Source: Polaromonas eurypsychrophila
GTDB lineage: Bacteria; Pseudomonadota; Gammaproteobacteria; Burkholderiales; Burkholderiaceae_C
Direction of reading: 5' to 3'
NCBI RefSeq assembly: GCF_014641715.1
Contig: NZ_BMIG01000003.1
Coordinates: 62,001-126,000 of the forward strand
Length of the DNA stretch: 64,000 bases
Made by a program: the position numbers and the translations under genes. Of the stretch, positions 54,744 to 63,163 are shown piece after piece (positions within the stretch are counted from its first letter, which is position 1; each line of letters begins with the position of its first letter). The notes beneath the pieces are model-generated. The model saw nothing but the letters and a program-made list of their open reading frames with translations. It did not search any database and was not told the DNA's origin.

Positions 54744-55666
54744 ATGCTGAGTCCTTCTTCTTCCCATGCGCTGCGCGCCATGTCGCTGGACGCGATACGC
54801 GGCTTTGAATCGGCGGCGCGGCACCTGAGCTTTACGGCAGCGGCCGAGGAGCTGTGCATCACGCAGTCAGCGGTCAGCAAACAGATCAAAAACCTGGAAG
54901 AGGCGCTGGGAACGGCGCTGTTTCTGCGCGCGGCAAGGGGCTGAGTCTCACGCCGCAGGGTCGCGAGCTTTATGAGACCGCCCGAGCGGCTCTCACGCAG
55001 TTGGCTTCGGCCGTGGACCGCCTGCTGGCGGTCGACCGGGCGTCGGTGGCCGTCACCACCACACCCTCATTCGTCGCGCTGTGGCTGGCGCCCAAGCTTG
55101 CGAAATTCCAGCTGCTCGAGCCCGCCATTGACGTGCGCGTGGACGCCTCGGAGGCGCGCGTAAACCTGGAGCGCGAAGGCATGGACCTAGCCGTGCGGCT
55201 GAGCCCTGTGTTGCCCGACAGCGAAGGCCCTCCGCCCCTGCTGCAGGAGCAAGCCTTGCTGGTCGCCGCGCCGGCCATCGCGGCGCGCATCCACTGCGAC
55301 GCCGACATTCTGCACACGCCGCTGCTGGTGTATCACGATCCGGCCACCCGCTTTTCCTGGATGTCGTGGACAGCCTGGTACCAGCGGCTCGGCCTCAAGC
55401 AGTCGGCCCGGCAGCCATGCCTGTATTTTTCGCAGTACGAACACGTGCTGACCGCTGCCGTGCAAGGCGCTGGCATCGCGATAGGGCGCACGCCTCTGGT
55501 GCTGCCGCTGCTGGGCAGCGGCCAGCTGAAAGTCGTCCTGCCCGGCCATACGGTGGCGGGCCTGGGTTACCGCATCGTGACCTCGGTCCACAGCGCGCAG
55601 CGGCCGGCAGTCCAGAAATTTCGCGCCTGGCTGGAGCACGAATTTGCGCGGGAAGCCATGGGCTGA
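54744..55666 (+). pseudogene. LysR-family regulator with a one-base frameshift
   Basis: Frame 1 from the ATG at 54744 gives a normal LysR helix-turn-helix (LSFTAAAEELCITQSAVSKQ) and stops at 54944 after LFLRAARG. From about 54936 the rest of the protein (GKGLSLTPQGRELYETARAA, then a full effector domain to EFAREAMG) continues in another frame to 55666. The degraded second copy at 57757 reads CTGCGCAGTGGCAAGGGG where this one has CTGCGC-GC-GGCAAGGGG, which places one missing base at about 54934-54938. Either the gene is inactive, or the base is a sequencing error. It faces DUF2917. Confidence 0.85.
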
Positions 55667-55687
55667 AGCGACTCAATAAGTGACGAC

Positions 55688-56436
55688 CTACTGCCAGACG
55701 CCGGTTGCGTCCAGTGCCGGGGAGGGTTCCGCCGCGCCCCAACGCAAAGGCAGCGCGGCATGCAGCCGCCTGACCGTCTGCACCCTGAGACGCAGCAGGC
55801 GCTGCGCACCGTCGAAAGCTTCCTGCTCGGGTCCGTCCCACACGATCTCGGCGCTTGCCGCCAGGTAGAGCAAATCGCCATTGGCGAAGTCGATGAACAG
55901 CAGGCCGGCACGGGGATTGACGGCCATGTTGCCCAGGGTGTTGAAGAATAAGTTGCCGAGGAAGTCCGGCATGGTGAGAGTGTTGTCGGCATCGACCCGC
56001 ACAAAGCCTGGCTTGCCGCCGCGGTGCGAGACATCCACGCCGCCGGCCTGCCCGGCCTGCACGCTGTCACCAGCATAGGCGGTGGCGATGAACACGGTGT
56101 CGGCTGCCTCCACCAGGCGCCGCGCCGCCCCATCAAGCCCGGCGGAGTCATGAAGGAGAGGCTTGTGCGGCTGCTGACCACTCACATACACCGGCTGGCG
56201 AGCCTGGATGTATTTGGGGCAATTGCCAAAACTCTGGCTCACGCACACCTGAAATCCCGTCTGCGTCACGCCCTGCACCACCCCGTTCATCCGGTTGCGC
56301 CGTCGTGTATGCGGCTCAATGCCCAACATGTCCAAGGGCGCGCCGTCCGTCAGCGTGCTTTGCAGCGGGTCACCCGCCAGTGGCTGTGCGTGCAGCAGCA
56401 GGCGGCGGGGGTCCGGCGACTCGCGTTGCAGCATGG
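55688..56436 (-). pseudogene. Flavin-nucleotide-binding (PPOX-type) oxidase family protein, N-terminus deleted
   Basis: The sequence from QRESPDPRRLLLHAQ through EPHTRRRNRMNGVV, GNLFFNTLGNMAVNPRAGLL and DFANGDLLYLA to the stop follows a pyridoxamine-phosphate-oxidase-like family. About 70-90 N-terminal residues expected before the SPDP segment are missing. At about 56432-56437 the homology switches abruptly to a LysR gene on the opposite strand. The open frame continues to an ATG at 56494, but only through that foreign sequence. Likely nonfunctional. Confidence 0.75.
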
Positions 56437-56963
56437 TGCTGGCGGACCGCGTGGTCAACCTGCTTGAAGAAGGCATCGATGTGGGCATCCGCATCAGCGA
56501 ACTCCATGATTCCTCCCTGATTTCGCAACCCGTGAGGCATATCCGTCACGTCGTGGTGGCCAGCCCGGCCTGGCTGCGGCGCCACGGCACGCCAAGCCAT
56601 CCCAGGGACCTGCTCAAGGCCAACTGCGTGCGTGTCACCGACCATGCACCGACCTGGGGATCCTTCAACGTCCGTGGCCGCCCACTGCGGCTGGCGGTGA
56701 GCGGCAATCTGGAATTCAACCAGAATGCACCCGCAGTGGCCGCCTGCGCCGCCGGCATCGGTCCCGGCAGCTTTTTTTCGTATCAGGTCGCGCCCTTCGT
56801 GAAAAGCAAACAGCTGCGCATCATCCTGGAAAATTTTGAGCCGCCGCCCCGCCCCATCAGTGTGGTCTATCCCCATGCGCGCCTGCTTCCCATGCGCGCC
56901 CGGGTTTTCATCGACTGGATTCGACATGAACTGCGGGAGTTTCGGCTCCAAGAGCCTGACTGA
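56437..56963 (+). pseudogene. LysR-family regulator fragment, DNA-binding half deleted
   Basis: From VLADRVVNLLEEGIDVGIRI to the stop this is the C-terminal effector domain of a LysR regulator (VVVASPAWLRRHG, AGIGPGSFFSYQVAPFV). The N-terminal winged helix, linker and first part of the effector domain are absent. The break coincides with the truncated 5' end of the PPOX-type gene. The two were probably divergent neighbours whose shared promoter and 5' ends were lost in one deletion. Confidence 0.8.
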
Positions 56964-56972
56964 CCCGGCATG

Positions 56973-57467
56973 TCAGCCTTTGTCCGGCACCATCGTCTCC
57001 AGGACCTGCATCAGAACGGGCGCAACGAGATGAAGAAATTCGACCTCTCCAGTGGGCACAGGCACCGGGCCCGGATTAGCGTGGGCCAGCCAGCCAAAAT
57101 GCCTTCCATCAGAGTGAAACAGCTGGATGCCGCAAAAGCCGCGGAAATGTTTGCGGCCGGGATGCACACAGCAGCGTTCGTCCACCAGACCATCGGCGGT
57201 GACGAAAACCGGCTCGATCAACATGAATTCAAAAAACGTTTGCGTCACCGGCACCAGGTCGCGACTGGGGATGTACAGCAATTCACGGTCATGAACCATG
57301 ACACGCCGGGCATGGGGGAGTTCGCACTTGTAGATAAAGGTGAAGCGGTAACCCGTGCGCGTGTTCAGAAAATCCAGGGCCACCCCCAAGCCACCGACAA
57401 GCAGGACCTTACTGAACGAATCGACTTCGACGGCCAATGCAGGGGAGGAGGCAGAAACAGAAGTCAT
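56973..57467 (-). CDS. Hypothetical protein with GAF-like domain
   Basis: A 164-aa soluble protein. The arrangement LDFLNTRTGYRFTFIYKCE, then HDRELLYIPSRDLVPVTQTF and FCGIQLFHSDGRHFGWLAH, resembles the GAF sensory fold. There is no output domain. The start MTSVSASSPALAVEVDSFSK is at 57467. It lies 9 bp from the broken LysR fragment, at the edge of the decay zone, but its own frame is intact. Confidence 0.6.
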   Translation of the reverse strand: MTSVSASSPALAVEVDSFSKVLLVGGLGVALDFLNTRTGYRFTFIYKCELPHARRVMVHDRELLYIPSRDLVPVTQTFFEFMLIEPVFVTADGLVDERCCVHPGRKHFRGFCGIQLFHSDGRHFGWLAHANPGPVPVPTGEVEFLHLVAPVLMQVLETMVPDKG

Positions 57468-57615
57468 GGAAAGATGGCTTGCAAACGCGACGCGGTGTCA
57501 CATGCCCAGTCTGGGGCTTTTTCTGCCGAAAACAAACGGTGTTTGCCCGCCCGGCCGGTCGCGCCTCTGCCTTGACAGCAAAACAGCCCCACGCCCTGAT
57601 GTGGCGGTCGCCTTC

Positions 57616-57756
57616 AGCTATCCTTTTTGTACTGAAGTCTCCGCGCCGCACAGGTTCAAGTCGCTACAGGCATGCTGCAACCTTCTGTTCCGCACCAACA
57701 GACCCTTTTATGCAAAATTTTGATTTCGACCTGTTTGTCATCGACGGCGGCAGCTG
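57616..57756 (+). pseudogene. Diverged copy of the gor promoter and first codons
   Basis: This stretch aligns with the region just before and at the start of gor (63079-63209): AGCTATC.TTTTT.TA, GGTTCAAG...GCAGGCATGCT / GGTTCAAG...ACAGGCATGCT, then an ATG at 57710 reading MQNFDFDLFVIDGGS before TGA (gor: MQTFDFDLFVIGGGS). It therefore includes the tail of a family A repeat, the gor leader and 15 codons. At about 57756 it joins directly to a LysR fragment. Confidence 0.8.
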
Positions 57757-58075
57757 AGCTTCACCGCCGCAGCCGAGGAGCTGTGCATCACGCAGTCGGC
57801 GGTCTGCAAACAAATCAAATCCCCGGAAGACGCGCTGGGCACGGCGCTGTTCCTGCGCAGTGGCAAGGGGCTGAGCCTGACACGGCAAGGGCGCGAGGTT
57901 TATGCGAAGGCCCGCGTATCGCTGGCGCAACTGGCCTCGGCTGGAACCGCCTGCTGGCGGTCGACAGGGGATCAGTGGCGGTCACCACCACGCCCTCCTT
58001 CGCCGCGCTTTGGCTGGCACCCAAACTCGCGGGCATTCCAGTTACTGAAGCCAGCCATGAACGTGCTGTACCACC
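57757..58075 (+). pseudogene. Degraded second copy of the 54744 LysR gene
   Basis: It encodes LSFTAAAEELCITQSAVCKQ, ALGTALFLRSGKGLSLT and GREVYAKARVSLAQLAS, then shifts frame at about 57940 (one base lost before the ACCGCCTGCTGGCGGTCGAC stretch). It shifts again near 58030 and loses similarity at about 58075. The first ~30 codons of the regulator are missing, replaced by the gor-like start. It is not functional. Confidence 0.85.
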
Positions 58076-58122
58076 GTCACGCCAGTCTCCACAAAGCGTT
58101 GCCAACCTTTGCTACGAAGCCC

Positions 58123-58764
58123 CTACTTTGATGGCTGGCGCAAGTCCAGAAGGCGACCGGCCAAAGAAAACATGGTGCGCCGCGTGTTGGTGAAGTGCGG
58201 CCGCATCTGGCTGCTCCAGTCGGTGTTGCGGACCGCGAGCCACGCATCGCAGCCCAGCGTCTCTTGGGTCACCAAGTCATAACAGGCATATGACAGCGGG
58301 CCGTGGTCATGGTTGAGGTAGCGGCTGGCACGCACACAGCCCGGCACCGCCGCAAGCCCGGGCATGTGTTCGTTGTCGTACCAGCGGGCAATTTCTTCAG
58401 CCCAGCCAGTCTCGGGATCAGTCTCCACCACGTAGTGGAAAGCAGGCAACTCGCCGCTGGACGCCCCAAGGATGTCAAACATGCGCGACAGGCGCGATGT
58501 ACGAACGCCGGAGGCCGAAGGAAAGTTGCGCTGAAAGGCCGATTCCAATTCAGCCAGGTTGGCTCTGTTCACCGGCCGCGGTTCCGGCAACGCGATGGAT
58601 AGGTACAACATCTGAGAAGTGCCCGACCAGACGGGATGCAACTGTGCACCAGCCAGGCATGGAAAACCGGCCAGCCAGACACCGGAACACATCATGTCGG
58701 CCACCACCTGAGACGGCACGGCCGCCTGCACCAGCACAACGTCGGTTGGAACAGCCATCGTCAA
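58123..58764 (-). CDS. Hypothetical protein, possible dimeric alpha/beta-barrel (EthD-like)
   Basis: A 213-aa protein. The segment EEIARWYDNEHMPGLAAVPG (about 121-140) looks like the EthD/ABM-type dimeric barrel motif, and the N-terminal half has no recognised pattern. There is no signal peptide. Its start overlaps the stop of the CMD-family gene by 4 bp, so it is the last gene of a five-gene catabolic operon. The role is unknown. Confidence 0.7.
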   Translation of the reverse strand: MTMAVPTDVVLVQAAVPSQVVADMMCSGVWLAGFPCLAGAQLHPVWSGTSQMLYLSIALPEPRPVNRANLAELESAFQRNFPSASGVRTSRLSRMFDILGASSGELPAFHYVVETDPETGWAEEIARWYDNEHMPGLAAVPGCVRASRYLNHDHGPLSYACYDLVTQETLGCDAWLAVRNTDWSSQMRPHFTNTRRTMFSLAGRLLDLRQPSK

Positions 58765-59273
58765 TGCCCGATCCGCATGGCCACCAGAAACCGCGACACC
58801 ATGTTATAGGCCGCGATGGTGACGGTCAGGTCAATCATGGCCTGCGCAGTCAAACCGGCCTGGACCGATTCGAACAAGGGCGCCGGCACATCGATGTCCC
58901 GGGTCATGGCGTCGGTGAGCAGCAAGACCTTGCACTCGATACCGGAAAAAATGGGGTCTATTGCCAACTCGCGCAGTGCCGCAATTTTTTCCTCGCGGAC
59001 ACCGGCTTTCAGCGCATGCGGAACATGCGCATCGAACTCGTAGAGCGCCCGGTTCAGCACTGCCACACGCAAAATTACCATTTCGCGCAGATCCGCCGCC
59101 AGGCTGCTGCGATTGCGCACAGCGCTTAACAACTGCTCCCAGCCTTGTGCCATGGCAGGGCTGTTGAGCAGCACCTGGTACAGCGGCGAGACGCGGCCGC
59201 GCTCTGCCGCAATGACTGCTTCCAGTGTGGCCAGTTCTGGGCGGCTGCCGGGAAGGACAGGGTCAATTCTCAT
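58761..59273 (-). CDS. Carboxymuconolactone decarboxylase family protein
   Basis: A 170-aa all-helical protein of the CMD/AhpD superfamily. LREMVILRVAVLNRALYEFD (about 62-81) and the following HVPHALKAGV carry the conserved Glu and His. It lacks the CxxC pair of AhpD peroxidases and so belongs to the YExxxH subgroup. It is coupled to the next gene by ATGA. The substrate is unknown. Confidence 0.88.
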   Translation of the reverse strand: MRIDPVLPGSRPELATLEAVIAAERGRVSPLYQVLLNSPAMAQGWEQLLSAVRNRSSLAADLREMVILRVAVLNRALYEFDAHVPHALKAGVREEKIAALRELAIDPIFSGIECKVLLLTDAMTRDIDVPAPLFESVQAGLTAQAMIDLTVTIAAYNMVSRFLVAMRIGH

Positions 59274-59309
59274 GAGCGCAATCGGGCGTTGTGGAGCGGT
59301 GCCAAGTTC

Positions 59310-60293
59310 TCACTCGGGCTTGATGTTCTTGGCCTTGATCACGCGGGCCCATTTGGCGGTGTCGTTCCTGAGCAGGGTGGCCAGCTCGACCGGACTGGAC
59401 GCTGCGGGAACGGCGCCCGACGCCATCAGCTTGGCTGCGACAGCCTCATTGCCCAGAGTGCGCCGCACCGCGCCATTCAGACGCTCGATGTCGGCAGCCG
59501 GGGTGGCCTTGCTCGCAAACAGGGCATACCAGTTGTCGGAGTCCACGCCCTTGATACCCATCTCGTCGAAAGTCTTGACTTCAGGCAGCAGGGGATGACG
59601 CTTGGCGGCCGCGATGCCAATCGGCTTGAGCTTGCCGGCCTTGACGAAACCAATGAGACCGGGAATGTCGCCGAAGAAACCATCCACATGGCCGGCAACC
59701 ACGTCCGTGATGGCAGGTGCCGCGCCTTTGTAGGGTACATGCAGCAGTTTGGCCTGGGTGGCGTCGGCCAGCAGTTCCATTGCCAAGTGCGGCACGCTGC
59801 CTATGCCCGACGAGGCCATGGTCGCACCTTTGGATTGCTGTCGGGCATTGGCGACGAACTCGGCACCGGTGTTGGCTGGGTTGGTGGCATTAACCACCAG
59901 CAGTTCGACGTTGTTGACGACCAGCGATACCGGCGCAAGATCACGCACCGGGTCGTACGGCAACTTGTCGTACAACGGCGGATTGATGGCCACCGCGCCC
60001 ACGCTGGTCAGCCACAGGGTCTGACCGTCGGGCGCCGAGCGCGCCACATATTCCGCCGCAATCGCGCCATTGGCGCCTGCCTTGTTTTCCACGATGACCT
60101 GGTGGCCCAGCTCCTTGCCGAGCTGCTCGCCAATGGCGCGCGCTACAAAATCCACGGGCCCACCGGACGGAAACGCCACCACGATCCGGGTTATTTTTCC
60201 CTGGGCCAAAGCCGGCAGACCGACACCCAGCACTGTAGCGGTCAGAAGAGCGAGAGCGGACCGGCGCTGAAAAGTTTTTTGTCTCATAGTCAT
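59310..60293 (-). CDS. Bug-family tripartite tricarboxylate transporter receptor
   Basis: A 327-aa periplasmic binding protein. The signal is QRRSALALLTATVLGVGLPA at about 7-26, then ALAQ. It has the Bug pattern ITRIVVAFPSGGPVDFVARA, ENKAGANGAIAAEYVARSAPDG and GSVPHLAMELL. The start at 60293 has AAGGA 5 bp upstream; the frame opens at 60317. No TctAB membrane genes are near, which is usual for Bug proteins. The substrate is probably the carboxylate degraded by the flanking enzymes. Confidence 0.9.
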   Translation of the reverse strand: MTMRQKTFQRRSALALLTATVLGVGLPALAQGKITRIVVAFPSGGPVDFVARAIGEQLGKELGHQVIVENKAGANGAIAAEYVARSAPDGQTLWLTSVGAVAINPPLYDKLPYDPVRDLAPVSLVVNNVELLVVNATNPANTGAEFVANARQQSKGATMASSGIGSVPHLAMELLADATQAKLLHVPYKGAAPAITDVVAGHVDGFFGDIPGLIGFVKAGKLKPIGIAAAKRHPLLPEVKTFDEMGIKGVDSDNWYALFASKATPAADIERLNGAVRRTLGNEAVAAKLMASGAVPAASSPVELATLLRNDTAKWARVIKAKNIKPE

Positions 60294-60307
60294 TTTCCTT
60301 CTATTGA

Positions 60308-61123
60308 TCAATCGCAACGAACAGACATACCCCCATCAACCACCAGCTCGGTGCCAGTGATGAAGCGGGCTTCCCCGGAAGCCAGAAAAAGTGCCGCGTT
60401 GGCGGTGTCGCGACCGTCGCCCATGAAGGGCAGCGGAATACGCGATTGCCGCTGCGCCAGCAGCGCGCTCACGTCACCGCCGGTGCGCTGTTTAGCCAGC
60501 CGCACATCAACCATGGGGGTATAGAGCTGGCCCGGAACCACGGTGTTGACGCGTATGCCGGCCTTGGCATACTGAACCGCCACCACGCGGGAAAACTGGA
60601 TCACGCCAGCCTTGGCCGAAGCGTAGGCCACCTGGGCCGCGCCAGTCCAGCGCGTGCCGGAAGTGGACGCAATGTTGACGATCGCCCCGCTACCCTGACG
60701 TTCCATGCCCGGCAACACATGTTTGCAGGTCAAGAAGACGCTTTTTAGATTGTGGTCCATCTGGGCTTGCCAGGCTTCCTCGCTCAGCTCGACCGGCCCG
60801 CCCGCCGCTGAGCCGCCCACGTTGTTGACCAGCACGTCGATGCGCCCAAAACGCTCCAGACACTGGGCTACCACTGCAGCCACCGCATCGAGTTGCGTGA
60901 CATCGCAGCTCGCGGTGGTGATCTCGCCGCCGGCCTCTTCGACCAGGCGCACGGTTTCCTGCAAGCGTTCAAGGTCGCGGTCCACCGCGAACAGGCGTGC
61001 GCCTTCCTGCGCAAAACGCACGGCAATGGCGCGCCCATTGCCCCAGCCCGGGCCTACCGAGCCGGCCCCCGTGACCAGCGCCACCTGACCTTGAAGGCGT
61101 CCGGCTACAGCCGCGCCGCTCAT
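60308..61123 (-). CDS. SDR-family oxidoreductase
   Basis: A 271-aa short-chain dehydrogenase. The cofactor motif GAGSVGPGWGNG (19-30) has a longer loop than classical TGxxxGxG. NNVGG is near 97-101, and the catalytic residues are in IASTSGTRW and YASAKAG. The segment TPMVDVRLAKQRTGGD suits the substrate loop. It overlaps the amidohydrolase stop by 4 bp (ATGA) and is part of the same operon. Confidence 0.9.
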   Translation of the reverse strand: MSGAAVAGRLQGQVALVTGAGSVGPGWGNGRAIAVRFAQEGARLFAVDRDLERLQETVRLVEEAGGEITTASCDVTQLDAVAAVVAQCLERFGRIDVLVNNVGGSAAGGPVELSEEAWQAQMDHNLKSVFLTCKHVLPGMERQGSGAIVNIASTSGTRWTGAAQVAYASAKAGVIQFSRVVAVQYAKAGIRVNTVVPGQLYTPMVDVRLAKQRTGGDVSALLAQRQSRIPLPFMGDGRDTANAALFLASGEARFITGTELVVDGGMSVRCD

Positions 61124-61986
61124 GCCTCAAACCTGTAAAACCGCTGCGGGTTGCGCACCAGCAATGCCTCGAGGGCCGGCAAGGTCGGCGCGATCAACGC
61201 CAGCAAGTCCACCAGCTGCCCGTCGTCAGGGACATGGTGGTGATTGGGATGCGGCCAGTCGGTGCCCCAGAAGCATTGTTCCGGAAACTCCTGCAGGAGG
61301 TGGCGCGCCAGCGCCACACCCTCGGCATACGGGGCACCCGGAGACACGCGGTCCACCCCGCTGACCTTGACATGAAAGCGGGGGTCTTCAAGAAGCGTGC
61401 ACAACGCACGGAAATCAGCATGGTTCTCGCCGAGCGTCGCATCGACCCGCGCGATGTGGTCGATCACCACCGGCACGGCCGACTGTTTGAGCACCGGCGC
61501 AAGTTCATGAATCAGGCTGCTTTCGAAATGCACCTGCAGGTGCAAGCCCAGAGGCGCGAGGCGCTGCGTCAGCGCGACCACCTGCGCCGGTGTGGCGCCC
61601 TGCCCCAGATGCTTCATGAAATTGAACCGCACGCCGCGAAAGCCGGCCGCCTGCAAGCGATGCAGCTCGGCATCGCTGACGGTGTGCGGAACCAGCGCCA
61701 CGCCGAGGTAACGTCCACCGCCTGCGCGTATCGCGTCCTCGACCACGCCGTTGGCAAAACCATGCACCAGCGACTGCACGATCACGCAGCGTGTGATGCC
61801 CAATTTCCGGTGCAACGCAAAAAGCGTTTCCTTGGACGCATCAGCCGGCGCGAGGGCACTGTCGGGGGAGAAGGGAAACGCCGCAGCCGGGCCAAACACA
61901 TGCACATGGGCATCGCAGGCGCCGGGCGGCAAGTGCAGCCTGGGTGTGGACGGCTTGCGCATGTAAGTCAAAACAGCTTGGGACAT
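61120..61986 (-). CDS. Amidohydrolase 2 family protein, LigI-like
   Basis: A 288-aa TIM-barrel hydrolase resembling 2-pyrone-4,6-dicarboxylate lactonase and related enzymes. The metal/active-site segments are DAHVHVFGP (about 24-32), GVRFNFMKHLG, VVIDHIARVD and the conserved Asp in WGTDWPHPN. An alternative Met lies at residue 9. It is first in a minus-strand operon, divergent from the LysR gene at 62095. The operon probably handles a lactone or cyclic acid. Confidence 0.85.
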   Translation of the reverse strand: MSQAVLTYMRKPSTPRLHLPPGACDAHVHVFGPAAAFPFSPDSALAPADASKETLFALHRKLGITRCVIVQSLVHGFANGVVEDAIRAGGGRYLGVALVPHTVSDAELHRLQAAGFRGVRFNFMKHLGQGATPAQVVALTQRLAPLGLHLQVHFESSLIHELAPVLKQSAVPVVIDHIARVDATLGENHADFRALCTLLEDPRFHVKVSGVDRVSPGAPYAEGVALARHLLQEFPEQCFWGTDWPHPNHHHVPDDGQLVDLLALIAPTLPALEALLVRNPQRFYRFEA

Positions 61987-62094
61987 GCGCCTATTCTGGT
62001 CGGGAACACCCGTTTTTATCCAACACTTTTATCAATATCAGTTATTTAATAAACCATTGGACTAAACTTCTGCCCTGACAATCCGGAGCCCGCC

Positions 62095-62997
62095 ATCGAT
62101 CTGCGCCGCCTTGAATATTTTGTCGCCGTCGCAGAAGCCGGGAGCTTCAGCCAGGGCGCGGCGGCGCTGCACATGTCGCAGCCCGCGCTCAGCCAGCAGG
62201 TCGCCCTGCTGGAGCAGGAGACCGGCCAGCGCCTGTTCACACGCACCGGCCGCGGCGTGGAGCCCACCGAAGCCGGGCTGGCGCTGCTGGTCCACGCGCG
62301 CGGCATTTTCGAGCTGGCGGAAAAAGCCCGCGTGGACATGCGCGAACGGGAGCTCACACCCAGCGGGCGCATCACCATCGGCCTGCCGCCGCGCGTGGCG
62401 CATGCGATGACTGCGGACATGGTCCAGCGTTTTCGCAGCGAGTTTCCCGATGCCGCCATCAGCGTCGCCGAAGGCCTGAGCATTCGCCTGCGCGAATGGC
62501 TGGTCGCCGGCCGGCTCGACGTCGCCGTGCTGTTTGACCCGCCCGCCTCGCCGCTGCTGCACATGGAAACCCTGGTGCGTGAGCCGCTGGTGCTCATGGC
62601 CACCACCCTTCTGCCAACGCGCATGCGTCTGGCCGAAGTCGCTGCCCTTCCGCTGGTCCTGCCAAGCCGGCCCAACGCGCTGCGCCAGTTGCTGGAAAAG
62701 GAAGCCCAGCCCAAAGGCCTGACGCTGAAGGTGGTGGCCGAGGTCGACTCGATCCAGACCGTGCTGTCGCTGGTGGCGCGCGGCGTGGCGGCCACGGTGC
62801 TGCCGGCCAGCTCACTGCGCGAATGGACCCACGGCGCGCCACCATCCATTGCCGCGATTTATGCGCCGGTGATCCGCAACCGCCTGGTACTGGCGGTTCC
62901 CAGGGCCCGGCCGGCGACCCGGCTGAGCCGTTTTGTCGTGCAGCTGACGCGGGAACTGGCCGAAAGCCACTACGGCCAGGATGCACAGGCGCATTGA
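62095..62997 (+). CDS. LysR-family regulator with apparent ATC start codon
   Basis: About 300 aa. The family start would be MDLRRLEYFVAVAEAGSFSQ; here the first codon is ATC (62095-62097), preceded by GGAG at 62085-62088 with ideal spacing. No ATG, GTG or TTG lies in frame upstream before the stop at 62050. The first in-frame ATG, at 62173, would cut away half of the helix-turn-helix. The effector domain is complete (LPLVLPSRPNALRQLLE; LVARGVAATVLPASSL). It is divergent from the amidohydrolase operon, which it probably controls. Either ATC is used at low efficiency or the start has mutated. Confidence 0.8.
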   Translation: MDLRRLEYFVAVAEAGSFSQGAAALHMSQPALSQQVALLEQETGQRLFTRTGRGVEPTEAGLALLVHARGIFELAEKARVDMRERELTPSGRITIGLPPRVAHAMTADMVQRFRSEFPDAAISVAEGLSIRLREWLVAGRLDVAVLFDPPASPLLHMETLVREPLVLMATTLLPTRMRLAEVAALPLVLPSRPNALRQLLEKEAQPKGLTLKVVAEVDSIQTVLSLVARGVAATVLPASSLREWTHGAPPSIAAIYAPVIRNRLVLAVPRARPATRLSRFVVQLTRELAESHYGQDAQAH

Positions 62998-63047
62998 AGC
63001 CCGGTACAGCCAGCGTCCGATGAGCGCGCAGCCAAGCATCAAATCAG

Positions 63048-63097
63048 GCTCCAGCCCTTATCTATCCGGCGCAAGCAGCTATCATTTTTATAACAAA
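63048..63097 (-). repeat. Dispersed short repeat, family A, copy 8
   Basis: On the minus strand: TTATAAAAATGATAGCTGC, TTGCGCCGG and TAAGGGCTGGAGCCTG. It is close to the family consensus and lies upstream of gor. Its end was carried along in the duplicated gor leader at 57616. Confidence 0.8.
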
Positions 63098-63163
63098 TAT
63101 CCCGCACAATGCGGGTTCAAGCCACTGCAGGCATGCTCAGGCAGAACTCCAGTAAAGAAACAT

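Noticed and set aside
58761..59273. AhpD-type alkylhydroperoxidase
   Set aside because: The CxxC pair is absent; the YExxxH pattern fits the CMD subgroup without peroxidase cysteines.
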